The notes below the pieces were generated by a model. That model searched no databases. It was given only the letters and a program-made list of their open reading frames with translations, and was not told the DNA's origin. From NCBI GenBank assembly GCA_023461435.1, contig JAEYLC010000015.1:1-29154 (forward strand): a DNA stretch of 29,154 bases. Reading direction: 5' to 3'. Position numbers and translations under genes: made by a program. This document shows positions 7,180 to 14,012 of this stretch, piece by piece. Positions within the stretch are counted from its first letter, which is position 1; the number at the start of each line of letters is the position of its first letter. The DNA comes from Bacillota bacterium. Lineage in GTDB: Bacteria > Bacillota > Clostridia > Christensenellales > SZUA-584.

Positions 7180-8478
7180 ATGAAAATGATCGATATCATA
7201 TTGAAGGACCTTCGCGTGGTTCTGCGAAACCGCGTGGCGCTGATATTCATATTTTTAATGCCCATCGTGCTGATCACGATTTTGAGCTTCGCGCTGGGCG
7301 GCGTGTTTACGTCGGACGGCGTGTCGATCGGGCACATCAATATCGCCGTGGTGGATAGTACAGGTGAGGACGAGGCGCAGAGCCTGCAGCAAACGGCGCA
7401 GCAGTTTGCTGCATCCGACGGCGCAGGCGCTTTTGATGCCCAGGCGATGTCGCTGTACGCCGTGCTCGATTCGAAGGAAGTGGCTGAATTTCTAAGCTAC
7501 ACGGTGACCGACGAACAGACGGCCAAGGCGCAACTTGAGGACGGTCAGATCGCCGCGGTCGTGACGATACCCGAAGGGTTCACATCGGGCGTCATGACGG
7601 CGATGACGGGCGGCGGCGGCGGCCTTAAGATTGGCGTGACGGGAGCTCAGGACAGCACGATGCAGTCGGGCATCGTGGCGAGCATCGTGCGCGCGTACAC
7701 GGATACGCTTTCCGCGCTGTCGGCGGACATCAATATGCTGGTACAAACGGCGATGGCGGGCGGCGTCGCGCCGGACGCGATCGCGCAGCTGGACTTCGCG
7801 TCGTTCATGCAGAGCCTGTCTGAGCGGAACGATATCAAAATCGATATGCGGGGCGTCGAAGCGCGCAAGGCGCTCAGCAGCTTTTCGTATTATTCGATCG
7901 CGATCACATGCATGTTCCTGCTGTATTCGGCGGGGCAGGGCAGCTCGTTCCTGCTAACCGAGAGCCAGGAAAAAACGCTGCTGCGGCTCAAGGTCGCGGG
8001 CGTTTCGGCTAAAAAGCTGCTGTTCGGCAAATCCGTCGCGGTGTTCTTCCTCTGCATCATACAGCTGATCGTGCTGCTTGGGTTTTCCACGCTCGCCTTT
8101 GGCATCGCATGGGGCAATCCGCTCGTGTTTGTACTGATCTCCGTCTGCGTTGCGGTCTCGATTACGGGGCTTGGCGTGCTGCTGATGGTGCTCGTTTACC
8201 GTTCGGGCAACGCCGCTGTGGGCAGCGTATTCCAGAGCGTGATCGCGCAGGTGCTCGCGCTGTTCGGCGGCAGCTTTCTGCCGCTGACCGTGCTGCCCGC
8301 GTTCTTCTCAACCGTCGCGCTGTTCACGCCGAACGGCCTTGCGGTGATGGCGTATACGGGCAACGTATCGGGCGCGCCGCTTTCTGAGATACTGCCGTAT
8401 CTCGGCGGCAGCGTGCTGATGGGCATCGTGCTTTATTTTCTGGGGCTGATGCTGTTCCCCAAAGAAAGGAGGGCGTAA
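7180..8478 (+). CDS. ABC-2 family permease with large extracytoplasmic domain (first subunit)
   Basis: 432 residues. One membrane segment near the N-terminus (about residues 20-42) is followed by a roughly 190-residue extracytoplasmic region, then five more membrane segments from about residue 235 to the end. This ABC2_membrane_3 layout is shared with YhgE/NatB-type exporters. The loop with SQEKTLLRLKVAGVSAKKLLFGK (about 262-284) is the cytoplasmic coupling region of this family. It starts three bases after the ATPase stop with only a weak GAGGG, suggesting coupling; a second in-frame ATG at 7186 is an alternative start. It should pair with the next permease. Confidence 0.92.
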   Translation: MKMIDIILKDLRVVLRNRVALIFIFLMPIVLITILSFALGGVFTSDGVSIGHINIAVVDSTGEDEAQSLQQTAQQFAASDGAGAFDAQAMSLYAVLDSKEVAEFLSYTVTDEQTAKAQLEDGQIAAVVTIPEGFTSGVMTAMTGGGGGLKIGVTGAQDSTMQSGIVASIVRAYTDTLSALSADINMLVQTAMAGGVAPDAIAQLDFASFMQSLSERNDIKIDMRGVEARKALSSFSYYSIAITCMFLLYSAGQGSSFLLTESQEKTLLRLKVAGVSAKKLLFGKSVAVFFLCIIQLIVLLGFSTLAFGIAWGNPLVFVLISVCVAVSITGLGVLLMVLVYRSGNAAVGSVFQSVIAQVLALFGGSFLPLTVLPAFFSTVALFTPNGLAVMAYTGNVSGAPLSEILPYLGGSVLMGIVLYFLGLMLFPKERRA

Positions 8479-8479
8479 C

Positions 8480-9652
8480 ATGTCGGCGATGCTTTGGCTT
8501 AAGCGCAAGCGCATGCGGGAAGATATCGTGATGTACGTGATCATGACGTTTATGGCCCTGTTTCTCACATTTATATTCGGCAACGCGATGTTCGGCGGCG
8601 GCGGCGCGCAGCGCGTGTATGTGACAGACAACGACGGCTCCGCGCTCTCCGCGGCGTTTATCGATTCGTTTGACGCGAATGCATATGCGCTTGAGGATAT
8701 GAGCGAAACGGAGGCGCAGACGGCGGTGGCCAAGGGCGAGGCGCTCGCCGCGATCGTGATCCCCAAGGGCTTTGAGGACGGCGCCTTAAACGGCCCGGCG
8801 GAGGTTTCCGTGCTGCGCACGGCGGACAGCGCGGACATCATCGCGCTGCAAAACGCGGTGAGCTCGGCATACCAAAGCGCGGTGCACGGCTTCAAGCTGC
8901 ACAGCGCTCTAAAAAGCACGCTCGGTGCCGCGGGCATCGAAGCGCCGCCGCTCGATACGGTGCGGCAGAGCCTTGCGGCAGCCCTGGAAGACAAACCGGT
9001 GACGGTCAGCTATACGGTGCTCGACGCGGACGATTACGACGAAAAGTTCGCCGAGAACATCCATTATATGATGGGCTTCAACATCTTCTTCGTGATGTTC
9101 AGCATCGTGTTCACATTGAGCAGCATACTCGAGGACAAAAAGCTGCATACGTGGAACCGCATCCGCATATCGCCGCTGTCCACGCGCGCGGTGCTTGCGG
9201 GCAACTTCATTCCGGCCTACGCGGTGGGGCTTATTCAGATGGCGATCGTGCTGTTCTTCGGGCAGCTGCTGTTCGGTATCAACCTCGGGTCGGCGCTGCT
9301 GCCTGTGTTCGCCGTATTTGCGGTGTTCGTGCTGGCGGCTTCGTGCCTCGGGCTGCTGCTTGCGACGCTGTTTAAAGCCTACGAGCAGATGAACGCGGCG
9401 GTGCCTGTGATCATTGTGGGCACGAGCATGCTCGGCGGCTGCATGTGGCCGCTGTCTATCGTGGGGTCTGATATACTGCTTGGCATCGCGAAGGGCATGC
9501 CGCAGTTCTGGGCGCTCGACGCGGCGGAAAGCCTCGCGGTGATGGGGGCAGGCTTTGGTGATATCGCGCTGAACCTCGGCGTGCTTTTCGGCATGGCGCT
9601 TGTGCTGTTCGCGCTCAGTATGTTAATCTATAACAAAAAGCAAAGGGCGTGA
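8480..9652 (+). CDS. ABC-2 family permease (second subunit)
   Basis: 390 residues with the same layout as the preceding gene: N-terminal membrane segment (about 18-38), extracytoplasmic domain to about residue 195, then five membrane segments (MMGFNIFFVMFSIVFTLSS onward). The coupling loop EDKKLHTWNRIRISPLSTRAV lies at about 217-237. A clear AAAGGAGG precedes the ATG, one base after the upstream stop. The two permeases are distant paralogs, which supports a heterodimeric channel. The C-terminus ends in a basic tail (NKKQRA) that overlaps the start of the next gene by four bases. Confidence 0.92.
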   Translation: MSAMLWLKRKRMREDIVMYVIMTFMALFLTFIFGNAMFGGGGAQRVYVTDNDGSALSAAFIDSFDANAYALEDMSETEAQTAVAKGEALAAIVIPKGFEDGALNGPAEVSVLRTADSADIIALQNAVSSAYQSAVHGFKLHSALKSTLGAAGIEAPPLDTVRQSLAAALEDKPVTVSYTVLDADDYDEKFAENIHYMMGFNIFFVMFSIVFTLSSILEDKKLHTWNRIRISPLSTRAVLAGNFIPAYAVGLIQMAIVLFFGQLLFGINLGSALLPVFAVFAVFVLAASCLGLLLATLFKAYEQMNAAVPVIIVGTSMLGGCMWPLSIVGSDILLGIAKGMPQFWALDAAESLAVMGAGFGDIALNLGVLFGMALVLFALSMLIYNKKQRA

Positions 9653-10200
9653 CGGTTTTGGAAGACAGGATACTCGAAACGGCGCACAAGTACCTAAAGC
9701 TCGCGCAGGACATCCTGACGTTTGAGGCGGCGGAGCGCGTTGAAGGCGATTTGCCGGTTGACGTGCAGACCGCGCTGCTGCGGCTTTACTACGCGAAGAA
9801 GCTTGACGCGCGCGTGCAACAGTGCGAGGCGCTGCTGACCGACGAGACGGCGCAGGACGCGTTTGACGCGCTGAGCGCGGCGGCGCAGGCCGTGGACGAC
9901 GCGACGCTCGCCGCGATGGACTACGTGAAGGAATACATGCGGGACGACCGCGATTTCGCAGACAGAATGGAAGCGCTCTCGATGAGCACCCAAACCGAGG
10001 GCATAGAAGGGCTGCTCTGCAAGCTTTACAAATGCGAGAGCATCATCCGCGAGACGTTCGAGTACGCGTCGGCGCATTCGTATATGCTCACGCCGGAGGA
10101 TTACATCGCCGAGCGTATGGACGTGGACATGGATGAGCTCACAGAGCTCAGGAGCTCGCTGCTTGACGGGATATCAGAAGCGATGGGGGAGCGTGCATGA
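9649..10200 (+). CDS. Uncharacterised acidic helical protein in ABC operon
   Basis: 183 residues if started at the GTG (9649) that overlaps the permease stop. A TTG at 9658 with AAAGGG ten bases before it (product starting MEDRILET) is an equally good start. The protein is rich in Asp, Glu and Ala, predicted almost entirely helical, with no signal peptide or membrane segment. I recognise no domain or catalytic motif. The overlaps with the permease upstream and, through ATGA, with the next gene show tight translational coupling, so it probably works with the exporter or with the two small proteins that follow. Confidence 0.8.
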   Translation: MTVLEDRILETAHKYLKLAQDILTFEAAERVEGDLPVDVQTALLRLYYAKKLDARVQQCEALLTDETAQDAFDALSAAAQAVDDATLAAMDYVKEYMRDDRDFADRMEALSMSTQTEGIEGLLCKLYKCESIIRETFEYASAHSYMLTPEDYIAERMDVDMDELTELRSSLLDGISEAMGERA

Positions 10201-10493
10201 CCACGTACATCGTTTGCTGCAGCCTCAGTAAAGACGAGAAGAAGTACAAGAGCTTTTTGAAGGCGATCGAGCTGATGGACGGCGCGAAGGTGCTGACGAA
10301 TTGCTGGCTTTTGAACTCGAGCCGCAATATTGACGAGATGCGCGTGGCGCTGCTGCCGTATCTGGAGCAGGCCGACAGTCTGTTTATCGGCGCGGTGTCG
10401 GGCGAGGTGGCGGTGAGGAACGCGCTTTGCGGCAATGAGATGCTTAAGAAAATACTCGTGGATTCAAAGCAGCAGGCTGAGCAGGTAAAGTAG
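10197..10493 (+). CDS. Small uncharacterised protein, possibly Cas2/SinR-like ferredoxin fold
   Basis: 98 residues with an ATGA overlap to the gene upstream. The pattern resembles short ferredoxin-fold proteins annotated SinR-family or Cas2/VapD-like: a first strand TYIVCCSL, a helix KKYKSFLKAIELM, a strand CWLLNSS, a helix NIDEMRVALLPYL, and a last strand DSLFIGAVSG. The catalytic Asp of Cas2 nucleases at the end of strand 1 is not obvious (CCSLSKDE). The similarity is at the level of secondary-structure order and a few key residues, so function is open. No CRISPR array or cas genes are near, so adaptation is excluded as a role. Confidence 0.75.
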   Translation: MTTYIVCCSLSKDEKKYKSFLKAIELMDGAKVLTNCWLLNSSRNIDEMRVALLPYLEQADSLFIGAVSGEVAVRNALCGNEMLKKILVDSKQQAEQVK

Positions 10494-11012
10494 ATGAACA
10501 ACAGAGAGATTTTGCACAGCCTTTCCAAAGAACAGCTGATTGAGCTGGTCGGTATCTATTCGAAGAACTGGCTCGCGCACGACGGCGTATGGTTTCAGTC
10601 CATCGAGCGCAAGCTCGGGATGGATGCGGCGATGTTTCATGACGCGCAGGCATGGGAGCGGTTCACCGCGATTGAGGCAAAACGCATCAAGGAGTTTTTA
10701 CAGCTGCCCGAAAGGCCGGGCCTTGAAGGGCTTAGCAAAGCGCTGCAGCTGAGGTTTTACGGCAGCATCAACGACTATGATATTGAGCTTAAGGATGACA
10801 GGCTGATATTCCGCAATGTGGACTGCCGCGTGCAGACGGCGCGCAAGCGCAAGGGCATGCCGTATCATCCGTGCAAGGCGGTGGGCATTATCGAGTATTC
10901 GGGATTTGCGAAGACGATCGATGAGCGGATTGCATGTCGGTGCCTGAGCTGTTACCCCGATGTCACCGACGAGTCGGTGGGGTGCATGTGGGAGTTCAGC
11001 ATAGAAGAGTAA
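10494..11012 (+). CDS. DUF6125-family protein
   Basis: 172 residues. Family features: KNWLAHDGVWFQSIERKLGM (about 25-44), WERFTAIEAKRIKEFLQLP, and a cysteine-rich C-terminal part with DCRVQTARKRKGMPYHPCK, GIIEYSGFAKTIDERI, CRCLSCYP and CMWEFSIEE. The molecular function of the family is unknown. The Cys/His spacing could bind metal or a small ligand. Its overall pattern (Cys, basic segment, PC, R-x3-C, final C-x-(F/W)-x-F) parallels the ATC-hydrolase-like protein at 4307-4930 and hints at common ancestry. It is the last gene of the ABC operon (ATG abuts the upstream stop) and is followed by a terminator. A 3' scrap of a paralog lies at 12811-12864. Confidence 0.82.
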   Translation: MNNREILHSLSKEQLIELVGIYSKNWLAHDGVWFQSIERKLGMDAAMFHDAQAWERFTAIEAKRIKEFLQLPERPGLEGLSKALQLRFYGSINDYDIELKDDRLIFRNVDCRVQTARKRKGMPYHPCKAVGIIEYSGFAKTIDERIACRCLSCYPDVTDESVGCMWEFSIEE

Positions 11013-11029
11013 TTAGTATAAAGAATGGA

Positions 11030-11055
11030 GGGCAGCAGGAATGCTGTCTTTTTTT
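11030..11055 (+). terminator. Rho-independent terminator of the second ABC operon
   Basis: Stem GGCAGCA (11031-11037) / TGCTGTC (11042-11048), one G-T pair, tetraloop, followed by a run of eight T. A near-identical copy occurs at 12880-12907. Confidence 0.85.
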
Positions 11056-11073
11056 ATGCCCTGAAAGAGGGTA

Positions 11074-11117
11074 TTGACAAAAGCGGGCTCGTATAATATA
11101 TTGAATAAAAATTCAAT
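11074..11117 (+). promoter_or_regulatory. Promoter and TetR operator of the 11153-12175 transcription unit
   Basis: TTGACA (11074-11079), 17 bases, TATATT (11097-11102). Directly overlapping and following the -10 is a perfect inverted repeat ATTGAAT-AAAA-ATTCAAT (11100-11117). This TGAATnnnnATTCA form is typical of TetR-family operators, and its position would block the promoter, so the TetR-type protein encoded just downstream very probably represses its own synthesis here. Confidence 0.75.
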
Positions 11118-11152
11118 GAAAAAATAATCAACGAAATTTAAAGAAGTTTGGT

Positions 11153-11722
11153 ATGACAAGAGAGGAACAAAAGGAGCAGCGCAGAAAGCAGATTTTACTG
11201 ACCGGCCTAGAGCTTTTTGTTAAAAAAGGATATGCCGCGACGCAGATTATTGATATTGCGAGCGCCGCAAACATCAGCACGGGGCTGCTGTTTCACTATT
11301 TTGAATCGAAAGAGAAACTGTATATTGAGCTGGTGAGAATGGGGCTTCAGGGCACTCAGTCGGTAAGCATTGACCAAGGAACCGAACCTATCGCGTTTTT
11401 CACAGACTTTTTAAAGGCGCTTTTTCAATACGCGAAAGAACAATCGTGGACTGCAAAAATGTTTGTGCTTGTTCAGCAGGCGCAAAACAAGGAGGGCACC
11501 CCAACGGAGGCCTATGCCTTGGCAAAGAAAGTGAACACAATAGAATATACCGTTGACATCATTCGAAAGGGGCAGGAAAACGGAACAATCAAGGCCGGTG
11601 ACCCGGCTGCCCTTTCTATGGCGTTTTGGTATTGCGTTCAGGGCATTATGGCGCAATATGCCATAGATAGCAGCATGCCGCTCCCCGAGCCTGAGTGGAT
11701 AGTGGATATCATCAGAAAATGA
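11153..11722 (+). CDS. TetR/AcrR family transcriptional regulator
   Basis: 189 residues. The N-terminal TetR helix-turn-helix is clear: QILLTGLELFVKKGYAATQI (about 13-32), IIDIASAANISTGLLFHYF (about 32-50), then ESKEKLYIELV. Residues 60-189 form the variable helical ligand-binding and dimerisation domain; the ligand cannot be inferred. The ribosome binding site is weak (AAAGAAG before the ATG). A perfect palindromic operator overlaps its own promoter. The small membrane protein starts 18 bases downstream, so it is the likely regulated partner. Confidence 0.93.
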   Translation: MTREEQKEQRRKQILLTGLELFVKKGYAATQIIDIASAANISTGLLFHYFESKEKLYIELVRMGLQGTQSVSIDQGTEPIAFFTDFLKALFQYAKEQSWTAKMFVLVQQAQNKEGTPTEAYALAKKVNTIEYTVDIIRKGQENGTIKAGDPAALSMAFWYCVQGIMAQYAIDSSMPLPEPEWIVDIIRK

Positions 11723-11740
11723 AAAAAGAGGTTATGAGAA

Positions 11741-12175
11741 ATGAGGAGCTTTGGATATTCGATGCTGTGGTATTGGGCGGCGTATTTTGCGGTGACCGCA
11801 GTGGGCGTGCTGCACACAGTTTTTAATGGGAAAGTGCTGCATCTGAAGGGCATGGCGTATAAAGGGCAGCCGATGAAGGAAATGGAGAGCTATGCGAAAA
11901 CGATGCCATTTCATCCGTTGTACAATATCGTTATATTTCCTGTGTTTGCGTGGCTATACCTATCCGGTTTGAGTGACGCATCAATTCATGATGCGCTTAT
12001 GACGGGCGTGATATGGGGGACGGTGACGGTGCTGTTTGATTTGGTCGGGTGGGTATTGATTCCGCATCCGTGGCACTGTACGTTTAAGGATTTTTATGTG
12101 GATTATCAGCCGTGGATTACGTTGATTTATATCGTGATATATTGCAGCCCTTTAATTGCGTATGTTTTTGTGTAG
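11741..12175 (+). CDS. Small integral membrane protein, uncharacterised
   Basis: 144 residues with four predicted membrane segments: about 6-26 (MLWYWAAYFAVTAVGVLHTV), 62-78 (YNIVIFPVFAWLYL), 84-108 (MTGVIWGTVTVLFDLVGWVLI) and 122-143 (WITLIYIVIYCSPLIAYVFV). Between the last two lies a conserved-looking PHPWHCTFKDFYVDYQPW segment. No family is confidently recognised. GAGG nine bases before the ATG is the ribosome binding site. It is co-transcribed with the TetR regulator and may be a small transporter, enzyme or resistance determinant induced by the TetR ligand. Confidence 0.8.
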   Translation: MRSFGYSMLWYWAAYFAVTAVGVLHTVFNGKVLHLKGMAYKGQPMKEMESYAKTMPFHPLYNIVIFPVFAWLYLSGLSDASIHDALMTGVIWGTVTVLFDLVGWVLIPHPWHCTFKDFYVDYQPWITLIYIVIYCSPLIAYVFV

Positions 12176-12188
12176 ATTTTCCGCTATC

Positions 12189-12503
12189 TTAATCACATAC
12201 AGTAAAAATTTGTACCAGCTTTCCGGTTTTCTGCGCGTAACTGATTGCCGCCTTTATGCTCTTGGAGAGGCCGTCCCATATCACAATCACATAATCCGCC
12301 ATATCGATAATAAGACGGCGTCTTTGCGGTGCCGCGCCGCCCGCGCGTATCACCAGCTTGGGTATATTGTTTTCATCCGCCCAGTGTTCCGCTTGCGCTT
12401 CAATACCGCGCGATCCAATGGATATGATCTCCGTGGATTTCGCAGGAATGTACGCTGTTATGTCAATATTCAGATTTCTTGAACCGATCACCGCTACTCG
12501 CAT
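12189..12503 (-). CDS. SLOG/YpsA-like (DUF2493) nucleotide-binding protein, possibly degenerate
   Basis: 104 residues starting MRVAVIGSRN, the N-terminal Rossmann-like signature of the DUF2493/YpsA group of the SLOG superfamily, and ending with MADYVIVIWDGLSKSIKAAI, the second family signature (ADxVIAxWDGxSxGT). SLOG proteins bind nucleotides or NAD-related ligands. Two positions are unusual. The expected G-G-A-R-G-I-D stretch reads SIGSRGIEAQ, losing the first Gly and the Asp. The segment before the helix (AGGAAPQRRR) is shorter than usual. It may thus be an altered binder rather than an active enzyme. The ribosome binding site is weak (GGATGG). It is divergent from the ribbon-helix-helix gene at 12638. 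Confidence 0.75.
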   Translation of the reverse strand: MRVAVIGSRNLNIDITAYIPAKSTEIISIGSRGIEAQAEHWADENNIPKLVIRAGGAAPQRRRLIIDMADYVIVIWDGLSKSIKAAISYAQKTGKLVQIFTVCD

Positions 12504-12637
12504 ATACCATCCGTGAATGAATCAGATTATTATTAGTCGAATATAAGTCAAAAAAAATTCATAGTGACATCAATACGCCCAATTGAGTATACTTTGACGC
12601 TAATATTATGTCAATACTAAGGTGAAGAGGTGTCAAT
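12504..12637. promoter_or_regulatory. Divergent promoter and operator region between SLOG-like and ribbon-helix-helix genes
   Basis: AT-rich. Two direct TCAATAC boxes (12570-12576 and 12611-12617) lie 41 bases apart, with an inverted-orientation GTATACTTTGA between them, and TTGAC (12594-12598) pairs with GTCAA (12610-12614) as an inverted repeat. TTGACG at 12594 or TTGAGT at 12583 could be -35 boxes on the plus strand. On the minus strand TTGACT (complement of 12546-12551) could serve the SLOG-like gene. Repeated half-sites fit a ribbon-helix-helix repressor acting on its own promoter. This is inference. Confidence 0.4.
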
Positions 12638-12814
12638 ATGAATGGGGATCGATTGGCGTATACGCTGAGAATAGACGCTGTTTTGCTGGATAAGCTGGCG
12701 TATGTCGCGGACTATGAAGGCCGCACGAAAAACAGAGAAATTGAGCAATTGATAAAGAAACGCATCGCGCAGTTTGAGAAAGAGCATGGCGAGATTACGC
12801 TTAAGAATAAGTGA
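12638..12814 (+). CDS. Arc/MetJ-type ribbon-helix-helix DNA-binding protein
   Basis: 58 residues. An N-terminal beta-strand (RLAYTLRID, residues 5-13) is followed by helix 1 (AVLLDKLAYVADYEG), the turn RTKNRE, and helix 2 (IEQLIKKRIAQFEKEHGE), the exact order of Arc-family ribbon-helix-helix repressors, which dimerise and insert the strand pair into the DNA major groove. GAGGTG eight bases upstream of the ATG is the ribosome binding site. No toxin gene follows, so it is not an obvious antitoxin. Candidate half-sites upstream suggest self-repression, and control of the divergent SLOG-like gene is possible. Confidence 0.8.
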   Translation: MNGDRLAYTLRIDAVLLDKLAYVADYEGRTKNREIEQLIKKRIAQFEKEHGEITLKNK

Positions 12815-12864
12815 CGGTGCAAGCCCGCTGCGCGTGGGAATTCAGTTTTGAGACGGATGATTAG
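12811..12864 (+). pseudogene. 3' remnant of a second DUF6125-family gene
   Basis: In the frame starting at 12811 the sequence reads VTVQARCAWEFSFETDD-stop. CAWEFSFE matches the C-terminus of the intact DUF6125 protein at 10494-11012 (CMWEFSIEE). The similarity continues past both stops: TATAAAGAA, then AGGGCAGCA and the terminator hairpin. A stop codon directly precedes the remnant in frame, and nothing of the family is visible further 5', so all but the last few codons are lost. It overlaps the last codon of the ribbon-helix-helix gene in another frame, so that gene was joined directly to the scrap. Confidence 0.7.
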
Positions 12865-12879
12865 GATATAAAGAACGAA

Positions 12880-12907
12880 GGGCAGCAAGAATGCTGTCTT
12901 TTTTATG
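12880..12907 (+). terminator. Rho-independent terminator, duplicate of the 11030 terminator
   Basis: GGGCAGCAAGAATGCTGTC followed by TTTTTT. It differs by single bases from the copy after the intact DUF6125 gene. It now ends transcription of the ribbon-helix-helix gene and insulates the SIR2-HerA promoter that follows. Confidence 0.8.
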
Positions 12908-12924
12908 TCGGATAAGGGGATAAA

Positions 12925-12953
12925 TTGAAATATTGTGTAGGATTTGATATAAT
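12925..12953 (+). promoter_or_regulatory. Promoter of the SIR2-HerA operon
   Basis: TTGAAA (12925-12930), 17 bases, perfect TATAAT (12948-12953). It lies between the duplicated terminator and the first SIR2 start codon, so the defence module has its own strong constitutive-looking promoter. No operator palindrome is seen. Confidence 0.7.
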
Positions 12954-12971
12954 AATTTAAGCTATTTATTC

Positions 12972-14012
12972 ATGGAGGCAATTTTGGATTTAAGTGCATT
13001 AAAAATAGCAATACAAGACTTTTTTCAGGAAGATACTGTAACAATCATCGGATCAGGTTTATCTGCAGCCGAAGGTATTCCTGGTATGAATCGCTTGGCT
13101 CAAGATCTAATAGATAAGATTCCAGCTTATATTACTCAACCAGCTGATAAGTTAATTTGGAGTAAGATTCAAGCTGAACTGGCATCAGGAATTGGGTTAG
13201 AGCAAGCCTTACATAATCACAAACCGAGTTCGTTTATTGAAGAAAAAATTAGAAAGGTGACTGCGAATTTTATAGGGAATGCAGAGGATTCAATTTTTAA
13301 TGATATAATTCAAGGAAGGCACATACTTAGATTTACAAAGTATCTTGAGTGTTTTAATATTCGCAATAATGGATTGACTGTTATTACCACCAATTACGAT
13401 CGATTAATTGAATATGCGTGCGAACATGCTTGCATTCGCGTTGATACACTTTTTATTGGTAAGTATTTAGCTTATTTTAAACCTGAAGAAAGCAAATACA
13501 TGTGTTGTAATGGTATATCAAAGCATCAAAACAAACAAAAACCTTCTTTTGCTCCAAAAGTCACTGTGTTAAAACCACATGGTTGTTTAAGTTGGCATCT
13601 AATTGATGATATTCCATATTCAATCCCCAATTTTTCATATGATGATTGCTTGATAATTACGCCTGGAATTAATAAATACAAAGAAGGATATAGTGACCCC
13701 TTTGATACTCATAGGAACACGGCAAATGCTGCTATAGATCAAACTCAAAGATATATTATTATTGGATATGGATTTGGAGATGATCATTTAGAAACCCATC
13801 TAGTCCGACAATTAAAAAAGAATAAACCTGCACTGCTTCTTACACATACATTATCAATGAACGCAGCAAGAATAGTTAAAGAATGTAGAAATGTAACAGC
13901 AATTTGTTCTGAAAATATTACTGATTCAAGAGTGATTACAGCTAAAGAAGATCAATTGTTTCCCGGGATAAAATTATGGGATTTGGAAGTAATGCTTAAG
14001 GAGGTATTCTAA
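12972..14012 (+). CDS. SIR2-like NAD-hydrolysing effector of a SIR2-HerA anti-phage module
   Basis: 346 residues with the SIR2 fold motifs: TIIGSGLSAAEGIPGM (24-39, the GAG-x-S type NAD loop), VITTNYDRLIE (137-147, with Asn141 and Asp143 that contact NAD), VLKPHGCLSW with the catalytic-type His203, and IIIGYGFGDDHLE (262-274). SIR2 proteins of phage-defence systems deplete NAD when activated; paired with HerA they form a large complex with NADase and reported nuclease activity. The ATG at 12972 has no ribosome binding site before it, whereas GGAGG at 12974-12978 is well placed for TTG 12984, so the true start may be four codons later. The coding sequence is conspicuously AT-rich compared with flanking genes, indicating recent transfer. 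It overlaps the herA start by one base. Confidence 0.9.
   Translation: MEAILDLSALKIAIQDFFQEDTVTIIGSGLSAAEGIPGMNRLAQDLIDKIPAYITQPADKLIWSKIQAELASGIGLEQALHNHKPSSFIEEKIRKVTANFIGNAEDSIFNDIIQGRHILRFTKYLECFNIRNNGLTVITTNYDRLIEYACEHACIRVDTLFIGKYLAYFKPEESKYMCCNGISKHQNKQKPSFAPKVTVLKPHGCLSWHLIDDIPYSIPNFSYDDCLIITPGINKYKEGYSDPFDTHRNTANAAIDQTQRYIIIGYGFGDDHLETHLVRQLKKNKPALLLTHTLSMNAARIVKECRNVTAICSENITDSRVITAKEDQLFPGIKLWDLEVMLKEVF

Noticed and set aside
10197..10493. Cas2 of a CRISPR-Cas system
   Set aside because: The fold may be Cas2-like, but the catalytic Asp is not evident, and no cas1, effector genes or array occur in the window.
12638..12814. Ribbon-helix-helix protein as antitoxin of a type II toxin-antitoxin pair
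   Set aside because: No toxin-like gene overlaps or follows it; the downstream sequence is the DUF6125 scrap and a terminator.
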